A DNA stretch of 64,000 nt, from assembly GCA_048594975.1 (NCBI GenBank), contig JBMDXQ010000027.1, positions 139,906 to 203,905 on the forward strand. Reading direction: 5' to 3'. This document shows positions 7,599 to 15,807 of the stretch, piece by piece; the stretch's first letter is position 1; every line of letters begins with the position of its first letter. The stretch is from JBMDXB01 sp048594975. Its GTDB lineage: Bacteria; Acidobacteriota; Vicinamibacteria; Vicinamibacterales; 2-12-FULL-66-21. Below the pieces are notes generated by a model, which worked only from the letters and a program-made list of their open reading frames with translations, ran no database searches and was not told the DNA's origin. A program made the translations under genes and the position numbers.

Positions 7599-8651
7599 GT
7601 GTTCTCACTGGTTCTCCTCGGTCTCCTGCTCGCAGCCGGCAACGCTCCCCCGCCGCAGGAACAGGCCTCCGCAGCCCGGGAATCCGATCTCGACGCGTTC
7701 ATGAAGAAGGTCCTCGCGCGCCGCGAGGTGAACCGCAGGACGTTGGACCAGTACGTGCTGGACGAGGTCGAGCAGTTCGAGATCCTCGGCCCGGGTCGAA
7801 TCCCGCTGCACCGGTCGAAGCGGGAGTTCACCTGGTACGTCCGCGACGGGATGCACGTGCGCAGTCCGGTGAAGTTCAACGGCGTGCCGGTCGGCGAAGC
7901 GGACCGCGATCGCTACGAGGAGGGCTGGATCCGCCGCGAGAAGGAGCGCATCGCCCGCCGCGCGAAGAAGGAACAGGAAGAGAAGGAGCAAGAGCGGCAG
8001 AAGAGGGAGGGGGCCGGAGGCCAGGAGGCGAAGCGGGAGGGCGCGACGGACGCGGAGAAGGAGACGCGGGGTGAGATCGTCATCTCTCCTGGCGGCGTCC
8101 AGGTCGACACCGGTGCTCCGGCCATTCCCACCGAGCCGCGGTTCGTCTCCGAGGCGTACTTCATGGATTTCAAGTTCGAGCCCGGCAACTACTACCTGGC
8201 CGGGCGCGAGCAGCTCGAGGGCCAGGAGGTCCTGCGCATCGAGTACTACCCGTCGAAGCTGTTCGACGACGAGGACAAGAAGACGCCACGGGAGATGCGG
8301 CGGAAGAACAAGCCGGACGAGATCGAGGAGGACATCGACCGGCGGATGAACAAGACGGCGCTCATCACGCTCTGGGTCGATCCGAAGGAGCACCAGATCG
8401 TGAAGTACACGTTCGAGAACGTCTGGTTGGATTTCCTGCCCGGGGCGTGGCTGGTGCGCGTCGACGAGCTGCGCGCCTCGATGACCATGAGGCAGCCGTT
8501 CCCCGGCGTGTGGTTGCCGCACGGGATCGAGATCGGCGGCGGCATCACGCTGGCCAACGGCACCTTCGAGGCCGGCTACGAGCGCCGCTTTGCCCAGTAT
8601 CGCGAGGCGGCGACCTCCTACAAGATCCGGATCCCGAAGGGGGACAAATGA
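7599..8651 (+). CDS. Secreted protein of unknown function, partner of the BamA-like gene
   Basis: About 350 residues. A signal peptide (LVLLGLLLAAGNA) leads into a helical stretch, a beta-rich region, and a long charged insert near residues 110-155 (Lys/Glu/Arg-rich, probably helical or disordered). The C-terminal half (FKFEPGNYYLAGREQLEG onward) looks like an outer-membrane or LolA-like beta sheet that reads ALITLWVDPKEHQIVKYTF. The start is a GTG after GGAGG. It overlaps the next gene by ATGA, so it is probably a dedicated partner of that porin. I recognise no named domain. Confidence 0.7.
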   Translation: MFSLVLLGLLLAAGNAPPPQEQASAARESDLDAFMKKVLARREVNRRTLDQYVLDEVEQFEILGPGRIPLHRSKREFTWYVRDGMHVRSPVKFNGVPVGEADRDRYEEGWIRREKERIARRAKKEQEEKEQERQKREGAGGQEAKREGATDAEKETRGEIVISPGGVQVDTGAPAIPTEPRFVSEAYFMDFKFEPGNYYLAGREQLEGQEVLRIEYYPSKLFDDEDKKTPREMRRKNKPDEIEEDIDRRMNKTALITLWVDPKEHQIVKYTFENVWLDFLPGAWLVRVDELRASMTMRQPFPGVWLPHGIEIGGGITLANGTFEAGYERRFAQYREAATSYKIRIPKGDK

Positions 8652-10045
8652 CCGGGTGGCTCGTCGTCGTGCTGGTCCTCGGGACCGGCCACCCGGCGCC
8701 ACCGGCCCCCTCCAGCACCCATGAGCACCTCGCAGCACCCTCCAGCACCACCCCCCAGCACCCTCCAGCACCCCCCAGCACCCCCCAGCACCCCCCAGCA
8801 CCCCCCAGCACCCCCCAGCACCCCGCAGCACCCTTGCCCACCCAGGAGGTCGTTCGCGAGATCCGCGTGCACGGCAACGCGTACCTGACCGATGCCGAGG
8901 TCCTGGCTCTCGCCGGCGTGTCGGTCGGTGACCCGGTCACCGCCGACTCGATGGCGGCGATCGAGAAGCGGTTGAAGGACAGCGGCCGCTTCGACACGGT
9001 GCAGATCCGCAGGCGCTATCGATCGCTCACCGATCCTGGCGACGTGGCGATCGTGCTCGTCGTCCACGAGAAGCCGGGCATCGTCTCGACCACGTCCCCG
9101 ACGGCTCCGGTCTACACGCCGTGGCGCCGCTTCCGCAGCCGCCTGATGTTCCTGCCGATCCTCAACTACAGCGACGGATACGGCTTCACGTACGGCGCCC
9201 GGTTCAGCACGAAAGACCTGCTCGCCACCGGCGAACGCCTGTCGTTCCCGCTCACCTGGGGCGGCACGCGCCGCGCGGCCGTGGAAATCGACCGCCAGTT
9301 CAAGAGCGGTCCGCTCACGCGCGTCGACGGCGCCTTCGGCATCTGGCAGCGGGAGAACCCGCGGTTCGAGGTGGACGATCGGCGCATCGAGGTGAAGGGG
9401 CGGGCGGAGAAGGAGTTCGCGACGATCCTGCGTCTGTCCGTGGACGCGAGCCACGCCGACGTGCACTTCGCTTCGCTCGAGCCGCTCGACGACCGGCTGT
9501 GGACCGTCGGCGCGACCGTCGCGGTCGACACGCGCGGCAGCCCTGCGTTTCCGCGCAACGCGTTCTATCTCGGCGCCGGCTGGACGCGGCTGCACGTCAA
9601 CGACGACCCGGGCATCAATCGCTACGCGGCGGAGGCGCGCGGCTACGTCGGCATCCTCCGCCAGGCGGTGCTCGCCGGCCGTGTGCAGTACACGGGTGCG
9701 GACGCGACGCTCCCGCCCTACGAGCGCCTGCTGCTCGGCGCCGCGCCGACGCTTCGCGGCTACAGTCCCGGCAGCTTCGACGGCGACAAGATGGTGGTAG
9801 CCTCCGCGGAGCTGCGCGTGCCGATCACGTCGGTAATCAGCGGCGGCCAGTTGGGAATGACGCTCTTCATGGACGCGGGCAAGATCATCGATCACGACGG
9901 CCGCTTCGAGAACGCGCCCTGGCAGCGGGGGGCCGGCGCCGGCGTGTTCCTGATCGCGTCGATCTTCCGGATCAACCTCGATGTCGGCTACGGGCTGGAC
10001 AGCGACAAGACGCGGCTGCACCTGGCCACAGGATTCTCGTTCTGA
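8648..10045 (+). CDS. Omp85 / BamA-like outer-membrane protein with one POTRA domain
   Basis: About 465 residues: signal sequence (1-15), a Pro/Ser/Thr/His repeat linker (about 18-62), a single POTRA domain (about 65-140, VREIRVHGNAYLTDAEVLAL) and a 16-strand-type barrel belonging to the bacterial surface-antigen family, including LLLGAAPTLRGYSPGSFDGD (the L6 RGY-type motif) and a terminal LHLATGFSF. BamA itself has five POTRAs and about 800 residues, so this is a short paralogue, perhaps for export of the partner protein. The ATG overlaps the preceding stop codon. The linker is encoded by a 15-bp CAGCACC repeat. Confidence 0.85.
   Translation: MTGWLVVVLVLGTGHPAPPAPSSTHEHLAAPSSTTPQHPPAPPSTPQHPPAPPSTPQHPAAPLPTQEVVREIRVHGNAYLTDAEVLALAGVSVGDPVTADSMAAIEKRLKDSGRFDTVQIRRRYRSLTDPGDVAIVLVVHEKPGIVSTTSPTAPVYTPWRRFRSRLMFLPILNYSDGYGFTYGARFSTKDLLATGERLSFPLTWGGTRRAAVEIDRQFKSGPLTRVDGAFGIWQRENPRFEVDDRRIEVKGRAEKEFATILRLSVDASHADVHFASLEPLDDRLWTVGATVAVDTRGSPAFPRNAFYLGAGWTRLHVNDDPGINRYAAEARGYVGILRQAVLAGRVQYTGADATLPPYERLLLGAAPTLRGYSPGSFDGDKMVVASAELRVPITSVISGGQLGMTLFMDAGKIIDHDGRFENAPWQRGAGAGVFLIASIFRINLDVGYGLDSDKTRLHLATGFSF
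8709..8834 (+). repeat. In-frame CAGCACCCCC repeat encoding a PAPPSTPQH linker
   Basis: About ten copies of CAGCACCCCC or CAGCACCCTC lie inside the BamA-like gene and are read in frame as Pro/Ala/Ser/Thr/Gln/His repeats between the signal peptide and the POTRA domain. A related run on the other strand lies within the ARPP-1 gene near 51545-51665. Confidence 0.85.
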
Positions 10046-10168
10046 GTTACCGCCGACTTCCAACCTTCACTGCCAGCTTCGGACGTTGGCTGGTGGCCGC
10101 TGGGCGTGTCCGAATCTGGCAGCTGGGCCCTTGGGAGTTGGCAGTTCGATCCAGCCGCGGCCGGAGGC

Positions 10169-11101
10169 CTACCCGAACATCGTCTTCACGACGAACCACA
10201 CGTTGGCCGGACGCTCGGCGAGCCGACGCATGTACCAGGGGAACCAGTACTCGCCGTAGCTGATGAGGACGCGCAGGCGCTCTCCTTCCCGTGCGAGCTT
10301 CAGCTGCTGGCCGCGCTGGATGCCGAAGAGCATCGCGAATTCGTACGAGGTCTTCGGGATGTCCCGCTGCGCGATGAACGCGCGCAGGCGGTCCGCGAGG
10401 GCGACGTCGTGCGTGCCGATGTGCAGCAGCACGCCCGCCTTGCTCGCGTCGCCGGCGAGCGCCCGCGTGCACAGCCGGTAGAAGTTCTCGTCGGTGTCGG
10501 CCTTGCGCGGAAACGCCACCTCCGGGGGCTCGAGGTAGGCACCCTTGACGATGCGGATGGCGATGCCGGTCGGGATCAGCGACTCCAGGTCCGTTTCCGT
10601 GCGGCGGAGATAGGCCTGCAGCGCGACGCCGATCCGTGAGGTCTTCGCCCGCGCCCGGCGCACCAGGTCGAGCGTCGGATCGACGTACGGCGAGCTTTCC
10701 ATGTCCACCCAGACCACGCTGCTGTCGCGTGCGGCGGCACGCACGAGAAGCCGTTCGAGGTTCCGCGCACAGAGCTCACGATCGATGTCGAGGCCGAGCT
10801 GCGTCGGCTTCACCGAGACCTGGCAATCCAGCCCGGACTGCGCGACCAGGTCGAGGACGTCCAGGTAATGCCCGGTGACCGCGGCCGCTTCAGCGGCCGA
10901 CGTGACGTTCTCGCCCAGCCGCGTCACAATCGTCGTGATCCCGTCCGTCTTCAGCTGCCCCGCCGCGCCGAGCGCATCCTCGATCCGCTCCCCGGGCATG
11001 AAGCGTGAGACCGAGCGGCGGACGAACGCGGTCCTGGTCGCGCGCTCGCGCAGCCAGCGGTTGGTGGAGGCGGCGAGGAGGGCCTTGCGCATCAGAGACA
11101 T
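10169..11101 (-). CDS. Proline dehydrogenase
   Basis: About 310 residues, the size of monofunctional bacterial ProDH. It oxidises proline to pyrroline-5-carboxylate using FAD. The TIM-barrel signatures are clear: VSVKPTQLGLD, FVWVDMES-type sequence (VVWVDMESSPYVDPTLD), the conserved YLRRTETDLE and RIVKGAYLEPPEVAFPRK, and a tail with LISYGEYWFPWYMRRLAERP, whose two arginines contact the carboxylate. ATG at 11101; another ATG lies at 11092. The 1,2-dicarboxylate partner (P5C dehydrogenase) is not next to it, although an aldehyde dehydrogenase lies far away at 61-63 kb. Converges with the BamA-like gene. Confidence 0.93.
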   Translation of the reverse strand: MSLMRKALLAASTNRWLRERATRTAFVRRSVSRFMPGERIEDALGAAGQLKTDGITTIVTRLGENVTSAAEAAAVTGHYLDVLDLVAQSGLDCQVSVKPTQLGLDIDRELCARNLERLLVRAAARDSSVVWVDMESSPYVDPTLDLVRRARAKTSRIGVALQAYLRRTETDLESLIPTGIAIRIVKGAYLEPPEVAFPRKADTDENFYRLCTRALAGDASKAGVLLHIGTHDVALADRLRAFIAQRDIPKTSYEFAMLFGIQRGQQLKLAREGERLRVLISYGEYWFPWYMRRLAERPANVWFVVKTMFG

Positions 11102-11165
11102 CTGTGGCTCGTGAGCATCGGCGACACGCGCCGTCCGTTCGATCGGCGAACGAACAGGTCGCGCC

Positions 11166-11957
11166 CTATACAACGCTCCTGATCAACCCGCCGTCCACCT
11201 GCACGGTGGCACCGGTCATGTACGATGCGGCGTCGGACAGGAGGAACGCGCCGACGCGGCCGAATTCGTCGGGTTCGCCGTATCGGCCGAAGGGAATGCT
11301 GCCGGCCGCCTTCGCCTTTGCGGCGTCCGGCGCGATGCCCTGCCGCTTCGCGTTGATCGCGTCGAGCTGCCGCACGCGATCGGTGTCGATCCGGCCGGGA
11401 ATGATCTGGTTGACGCGGATCCGCAGCGGCGCAAGCTCCAGTGCCAGCGTTTTGGCGAGCGCCGACACCGATGCGCGCAGCACCGTCGAGAGGCCCAGGT
11501 TCGGGATCGGCTCCTTGACCGACGAGGAGGTCGAGACGAGGATCGCCCCGCCGCCCCGCTGCTGCATGAACGGCACCGCCGAGCGGATCATGCGCAGCGC
11601 GCTGAACAGGAGCAGGTCCGCCGCGTCCTGCCACGCGCGGTCGTCGAACGACAGCGCCGCGCCTGCCGGAGGACCGCCGGAGTTGGTCATGAGCGCGTCG
11701 AGGCCGCCGAAGCGGTCGGCCGACGACCGGATCCAGACGTCGATGCCCTCGGTGGAGCGCACGTCGAGCGCCGTCGCCATCACCCGCGCCCCGGTTTCCC
11801 GCTCGATGCGCGACGCCGCGTCGCGGATTGCCGCGGCGTCGCGCGACGCAATCGATACAAGCGCCCCTTCCCCCGCCAGGGCGCGCGCCACCGCGTAGCC
11901 GAGTCCCCTGCTCGCGCCCGCCACGGCGGCGACCTTGCCCATGAGCCCGAGATCCAT
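11166..11957 (-). CDS. Short-chain dehydrogenase/reductase lacking the usual YxxxK
   Basis: About 263 residues with a Rossmann fold. The cofactor loop AGASRGLGYAVARALA is at residues 14-29 and MTNSGGPP takes the place of NNAG. In the catalytic region, SSSVKEPIPNLGLSTVLRAS has no Tyr-x-x-x-Lys: the expected positions read Leu and Arg. This is a known divergent SDR subfamily often annotated as 3-oxoacyl-ACP reductase, so catalysis by the classical mechanism is doubtful. It overlaps the DapA-family gene by one base (TGATG), so the two are coupled and may act in one small pathway for a hydroxy- or keto-acid. Confidence 0.85.
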   Translation of the reverse strand: MDLGLMGKVAAVAGASRGLGYAVARALAGEGALVSIASRDAAAIRDAASRIERETGARVMATALDVRSTEGIDVWIRSSADRFGGLDALMTNSGGPPAGAALSFDDRAWQDAADLLLFSALRMIRSAVPFMQQRGGGAILVSTSSSVKEPIPNLGLSTVLRASVSALAKTLALELAPLRIRVNQIIPGRIDTDRVRQLDAINAKRQGIAPDAAKAKAAGSIPFGRYGEPDEFGRVGAFLLSDAASYMTGATVQVDGGLIRSVV

Positions 11958-12856
11958 CAGCGCGTCCCCGTCAGCTGCTCGGTGAACCGCATCACCCGGT
12001 CCAGCGCCTCGCGCGTCGTCCGATCGAGCGCCGCCCCCGGCGCGCGGGTCGCGGCACTCGCCAGCGCGCCGCGGCGGTGCAGGACCTCCTTGCGGATCGC
12101 CATGCCGATCCCTTCCTGGAACTCGAAGCGCATCAGCGGCACGGCGCGATAGAACACGTCGGCCGCGTCGTCCACCCGCCCCTCGCGGTACAGCGAGACG
12201 ATGCGCACGAGGAGCTCGGGAAACGCGAACCCGGTCATCGCGCCGGTCGCGCCCGCCATCAGCTCCTCGAGCAGGAACACGCCCCCGAGTCCGCCGAAGA
12301 TGCGGACCGGCACCTGGCTGTGTTCGAGGATGCGCGAGGTCTTGAACGGTGTCGGCGGGTCTTCCAGCTTGATCGTCCGGGCGCGCGGGATCTCCTGCGC
12401 GATGCGCGCGAGGAGCCACGGCTCCATCGCGTAGCCGGAGATCGGCGGGTAGTCCTGGACGACGATCTCGATGTCCACGGCCTCAGCGAGCGCCTTGAAG
12501 TGCCGGATCACGGCCTCGGAGTGCAGCTTGGGCATCCGCGGCGGGCTCACCATCACGGCCGTCGCGCCGGCCTGTGCCGCGTAGCGGCTGCACTCGATGC
12601 AGGTGCGGGTCCCTTCGGCGGTCGTCCCGGCGACAACGCCAATCCGGCCGGCGACCCGTTCGACGACCAGGTCCAGAACGCGCCGGCGCTCCTCGTCGGT
12701 CAGCCGCGCCACCTCACCGGTGACGCCGAGCGCCGTGACGCCGTTGACGCCCGCCGCGATGAACAGATCGACCACACGCTGCAGGCTGCCCCGATCGAGA
12801 TCGCCGCTCGCACCGAACGGGGTCGGCAGGACTGAATACACGCCCTCGAGCGTCAC
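11957..12856 (-). CDS. Dihydrodipicolinate synthase / N-acetylneuraminate lyase family aldolase
   Basis: About 299 residues, a TIM-barrel class I aldolase. Features are GVYSVLPTPF at the start, LGVTGEVARLTDEER (the substrate loop usually reads GTTGE), VVQDYPP (Tyr that helps Schiff-base chemistry) and TIKLEDPPTP, carrying the Schiff-base lysine. The changed loop and the pairing with an SDR rather than lysine genes argue against true DapA; a sugar-acid or keto-acid lyase is likelier. The start is the GTG at 12856, six bases after GGAGG; longer frames extend into unrelated sequence upstream. Confidence 0.88.
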   Translation of the reverse strand: MTLEGVYSVLPTPFGASGDLDRGSLQRVVDLFIAAGVNGVTALGVTGEVARLTDEERRRVLDLVVERVAGRIGVVAGTTAEGTRTCIECSRYAAQAGATAVMVSPPRMPKLHSEAVIRHFKALAEAVDIEIVVQDYPPISGYAMEPWLLARIAQEIPRARTIKLEDPPTPFKTSRILEHSQVPVRIFGGLGGVFLLEELMAGATGAMTGFAFPELLVRIVSLYREGRVDDAADVFYRAVPLMRFEFQEGIGMAIRKEVLHRRGALASAATRAPGAALDRTTREALDRVMRFTEQLTGTR

Positions 12857-12953
12857 GCGAAGCCTCCGCGGGCCCACATTGTTGATCGATTCCGGGAGGC
12901 GCGTGGCCGGGAGGCGGCTAAAGCCTCGGTGCGCCGAGCCCGATAGCCGGATC

Positions 12954-13430
12954 ATGCGGAGGTTCTCGATCGGACCCACCCTCCTTGCCCTGGCCTGCCT
13001 GGCCGGCTCGGGATGCGATCTTTTCAGCAAGGACGGGGATGAACCCGAGTCGCCGACCTCGCCCTCGGCGCCGGCGGTGAGCCTCGAAGGATTCGCGGGT
13101 ACGTGGACGTCGGCCACCGCGTCGACGCCCGCGGCCGGCTGCGGGACGGTGCGCTACACGGTGACGCCGGTGAGCGCCACCAGCGCGACGGTGAGCTTTT
13201 CCGCGACCTGCGCCGGCAGCATCCAGGTGAACGGCACCGGCAGCGGACAGGTGAACGGATCCTCGCTCGACTGGACTGCGCAGGGGCTGGTGAGCCAGGG
13301 CGGGGTGAACTGCCCGTTCACGTTCACCAATGGCAGGGCGGTCGAGGATCCCGGCGGGATCAAGATCACCTATTCCGGGACGGTGTGCGGGATCCCGGTT
13401 AACGGCAGCGAGGTGGTGAAGAGGAGCTAG
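12954..13430 (+). CDS. Small secreted lipoprotein of unknown function
   Basis: About 158 residues. A lipoprotein signal ends in the lipobox LAGSGC (Cys near residue 21), then an acidic linker and a beta-rich domain with Gly/Ser/Thr content and four cysteines that may pair. Repeated phrases such as NGTGSGQVNGSS suggest a small beta-sandwich. The ATG lies 97 bp from the divergent aldolase start. Located in the outer or inner membrane facing the periplasm; no function assigned. Confidence 0.7.
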   Translation: MRRFSIGPTLLALACLAGSGCDLFSKDGDEPESPTSPSAPAVSLEGFAGTWTSATASTPAAGCGTVRYTVTPVSATSATVSFSATCAGSIQVNGTGSGQVNGSSLDWTAQGLVSQGGVNCPFTFTNGRAVEDPGGIKITYSGTVCGIPVNGSEVVKRS

Positions 13431-13436
13431 AGCTCA

Positions 13437-13508
13437 GACCGGATCAAGCCACCGCGGGAGCTGCTCGACCGAGGGTGGCGGTGCCCGCGCGCTGGTCTGA
13501 TCCCGGTC
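13437..13508. terminator. Bidirectional terminator-like hairpin between convergent genes
   Basis: GACCGGATCA (13437-13446) pairs with TGATCCCGGTC (13498-13508) with one bulged base, and GCCACC/GGTGGC pair inside it. No U-tract follows on either strand, so termination is inferred from position between the lipoprotein stop and the stop of the next, convergent gene. Confidence 0.4.
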
Positions 13509-13530
13509 CGAGACCCGATGCGCCGCCTGG

Positions 13531-14067
13531 CTACGGATGGTAGTCGGCGGCCGCTTCCGCCGTGCTGACGACATCCCTGGCGCCGGTGGTCTCGAGGATC
13601 TCCCGTGCGCGGCGCGCCCAGTCGCGATCGTCACAGTGCACCGAGCACAGGTACCCGCCCTCGCGAATCCGGCCGGCATACCGCTTCGCTTCGATCTCCG
13701 GCAGCCCCGCACCCACGAGCCCGCCGACCAGCCCGCCGGTTGCGCCGACCGCCCCCGCACCCGCCAGCGCCGACACTATCGGACCCGCGGCGACGAGCGG
13801 TCCGACGCCCGGGATGGCCAGCGCGCCGATGCCGATGAGCCAGCCGAGCACACCGCCAAGCGCCGCCCCCGCACCGGCGCCCGCGACCGCTCCCTCAGGC
13901 GCTTTCGTGTTGATCTCGTGCGCGAGGTCCTTCGTCGTCTTGTCACGCTCCGGCAGCACCGCCGACACGTCGCTCGATCTGAAGCCGGCCGCGCGGAGCG
14001 CGTCGAGCCCGGTCTCGAGCGAGGTCCGGTCGGGATAGATGCCGAACGTCGCAATGTCCTTCGCCAT
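13531..14067 (-). CDS. DUF1269/YflT-like stress protein with glycine-zipper helices
   Basis: About 178 residues. The N-terminal alpha/beta part (FGIYPDRTSLETGLDALRAAGF) is the ferredoxin-like heat-induced or DUF1269-type domain; the middle (about 60-125) is a Gly/Ala-rich hydrophobic hairpin (AGAGAGAALGGVLGWLIGIG) resembling glycine zippers, and the C-terminus repeats a beta-alpha unit (GGYLCSVHCDDRDWARRA). Proteins of this type are membrane-associated general-stress proteins. The ATG follows a strong GGAGGAGG site. It is monocistronic and divergent from gluQ. Confidence 0.75.
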   Translation of the reverse strand: MAKDIATFGIYPDRTSLETGLDALRAAGFRSSDVSAVLPERDKTTKDLAHEINTKAPEGAVAGAGAGAALGGVLGWLIGIGALAIPGVGPLVAAGPIVSALAGAGAVGATGGLVGGLVGAGLPEIEAKRYAGRIREGGYLCSVHCDDRDWARRAREILETTGARDVVSTAEAAADYHP

Positions 14068-14169
14068 CAACCTCCTCCGTTCAGTGCGTTCATGGTTTCC
14101 ACCTTGGGGAAGGAGCATCTTCCGTACCGAGTACGGGTGACTCTGCAGGCAGCCGAGTACGATTGACGC

Positions 14170-15051
14170 GTGCTGCCGGTGAACGTCGATATCGAACAGC
14201 TCCGCGCGCGCCTGCCGCCGGCGCCACTGACGCGCTTCGCGCCCGCGCCGACCGGCTGGCTGCATCTCGGCCACGTCCTCAATGCTGCGTCCGTGTGGGG
14301 CGTCGCGGCCGCGCTCAGGGGCCGGGTGCTGCTGCGCATCGAGGACCACGACCGCACTCGCTCGTGGCGCGAGTTCGAGGCGGGCATCCTCGACGATCTC
14401 GACTGGCTGGGCTTTCGGCCGGACGTCTTTCCAACCGAGGCCTTCCGCCGGGGCGCGTGCGGCGGACGCCAGTCCGACCGCGAGCCCCTGTATCGCGCCG
14501 CCGCCGATCAGCTGCGCGCGCGCAACCTGCTCTACGCGTGCGACTGCTCGCGCCGAGAGATTGCCGACGGCGCGCCAACGAGCGGGCCCGAGCTGCGCTA
14601 CCCAGGCCGGTGCCGCGAGCGAGGCCTTCCGCTCGCGGACGGCTACGGATGGCGTGTGCGGCTCGACCCAGCCGACGAGCGCTTCCACGACGCACGCCTC
14701 GGAGCGCAGCTCCAGAATCCGGCGCGCCAGTGCGGCGACCTGCTGATCCGTGATCGGCACGGCAACTGGACCTACCAGTTTGCCGTCGCGGTAGACGACT
14801 GGCGGCAGGAGATCGACCTCGTCGTGCGCGGCATCGACCTGCTGCCGTCGACGGGGCGGCAGATCCAGCTGGCGCGGCTGCTCGGCCGGAGCCGGCCGCC
14901 GGTGTTCCTCCATCACCCGCTGATCCTGAAGACGCCGACGCAGAAGCTGAGCAAATCGGATCGCGATACCGGAGTTCGCGATCTGCGCGCCGCGGGCTGG
15001 TCGCCCGCCGAGGTCATTCGCGCCGCCACGTCGGGAATCGGTGTTGCATGA
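14170..15051 (+). CDS. gluQ: Glutamyl-Q tRNA(Asp) synthetase
   Basis: About 293 residues, the length of GluQRS, a paralogue of the GluRS catalytic core that attaches glutamate to the queuosine base of tRNA-Asp. The class I signatures are RFAPAPTGWLHLGH (HIGH-type motif, residues 23-36) and KLSKSDRD (KMSKS-type). Zinc ligands are recognisable as YACDCSRREI and YPGRCRERG. The anticodon-binding domain of GluRS is missing, as expected. The start is a GTG at 14170. It overlaps the next gene by ATGA. Confidence 0.93.
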   Translation: MLPVNVDIEQLRARLPPAPLTRFAPAPTGWLHLGHVLNAASVWGVAAALRGRVLLRIEDHDRTRSWREFEAGILDDLDWLGFRPDVFPTEAFRRGACGGRQSDREPLYRAAADQLRARNLLYACDCSRREIADGAPTSGPELRYPGRCRERGLPLADGYGWRVRLDPADERFHDARLGAQLQNPARQCGDLLIRDRHGNWTYQFAVAVDDWRQEIDLVVRGIDLLPSTGRQIQLARLLGRSRPPVFLHHPLILKTPTQKLSKSDRDTGVRDLRAAGWSPAEVIRAATSGIGVA

Positions 15052-15539
15052 TCCACGGCATGGGTTTCAGAATCTCGTCACCCGCATTCGCGGACGGCGC
15101 GGAGATCCCCGTCCGCCACACCTGCGACGGCGACAACCTGTCGCCGCAACTGTCCTGGTCAGACCTGCCGGAAGGCACGCGCTCGCTGGCGCTGATCGTC
15201 GACGATCCGGATGCGCCGGGTGGAACCTTCACCCACTGGGTGCTCTTCGACATCCCGGCGGACGCGAACGGGCTCGGCGAAAACGTACGGCCGGGCACCA
15301 TCGGCATCGCGGGACGCAACAGTTTCGGCCGCACCCGGTACGGCGGCCCCTGCCCGCCACCGGCTGACGACGCGCACCGCTACCGGTTCACGCTGCATGC
15401 GCTCGACCTGCAGTCGCTCGCGGTGTCGGCGAACGCAACGCGCGAAGAGGTCGAACGGAAGATCGAAACGCACGTCCTGGCGACGGCGCGCGTGGTCGGC
15501 AAGTACAAGCGGCAGCGCGTGGCCGCCGGCAAGCGCTGA
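15048..15539 (+). CDS. YbhB/YbcL-family PEBP protein (Raf-kinase-inhibitor-like)
   Basis: About 163 residues of the phosphatidylethanolamine-binding family. Conserved ligand-pocket elements are LIVDDPDAPGGTFTHWVLFD (the DPDxP motif and the histidine) and NSFGRTRYGGPCPPPADDAHRY. The cellular ligand of bacterial YbhB proteins is unsettled. It is cytoplasmic (no signal peptide) and coupled to gluQ by a 4-base overlap, although no functional link between the two is known. Confidence 0.92.
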   Translation: MIHGMGFRISSPAFADGAEIPVRHTCDGDNLSPQLSWSDLPEGTRSLALIVDDPDAPGGTFTHWVLFDIPADANGLGENVRPGTIGIAGRNSFGRTRYGGPCPPPADDAHRYRFTLHALDLQSLAVSANATREEVERKIETHVLATARVVGKYKRQRVAAGKR

Positions 15540-15636
15540 CCGCCGGCGCGTGACCCGGTTCAGATCTCGATCTGCTGAGAGTCAGAAAAGTGAGATCGAT
15601 CCCAGCGCTCGGCGCGAGGGGAGTGGATATGATCGG

Positions 15637-15780
15637 TCCGGTGACGGACGCTGGGTGCTGTTCACGTCGAACGGGGAGAAGACGCTGGGAACGGATCCAG
15701 CCGGCGAGACCGGAGTCGCGGCGCGGCAGGATGTGTTCCTGGAGCTGCGGCCCGGCGGTGCGGTGAACGGTCGCAGGTAA
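15637..15780 (+). pseudogene. Remnant of a PD40/TolB-type repeat protein
   Basis: In one plus-strand frame the sequence reads SGDGRWVLFTSNGEKTL and RQDVFLELRPGG before a stop. This matches the pattern of one beta-propeller PD40 blade (DGRWVLF, then DVF-L). No start codon, no ribosome-binding site and no other blade are nearby, so I read it as the tail of a decayed gene. The rest of the gap 15540-15807 shows nothing recognisable. Confidence 0.4.
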
Positions 15781-15807
15781 CGCTGTGGGCCGGTGCGCGG
15801 ACTGCCC

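Noticed and set aside
12597..12953. Extended N-terminus of the lipoprotein gene
   Set aside because: The extension overlaps the aldolase start on the other strand and the lipobox demands a start near 12954.
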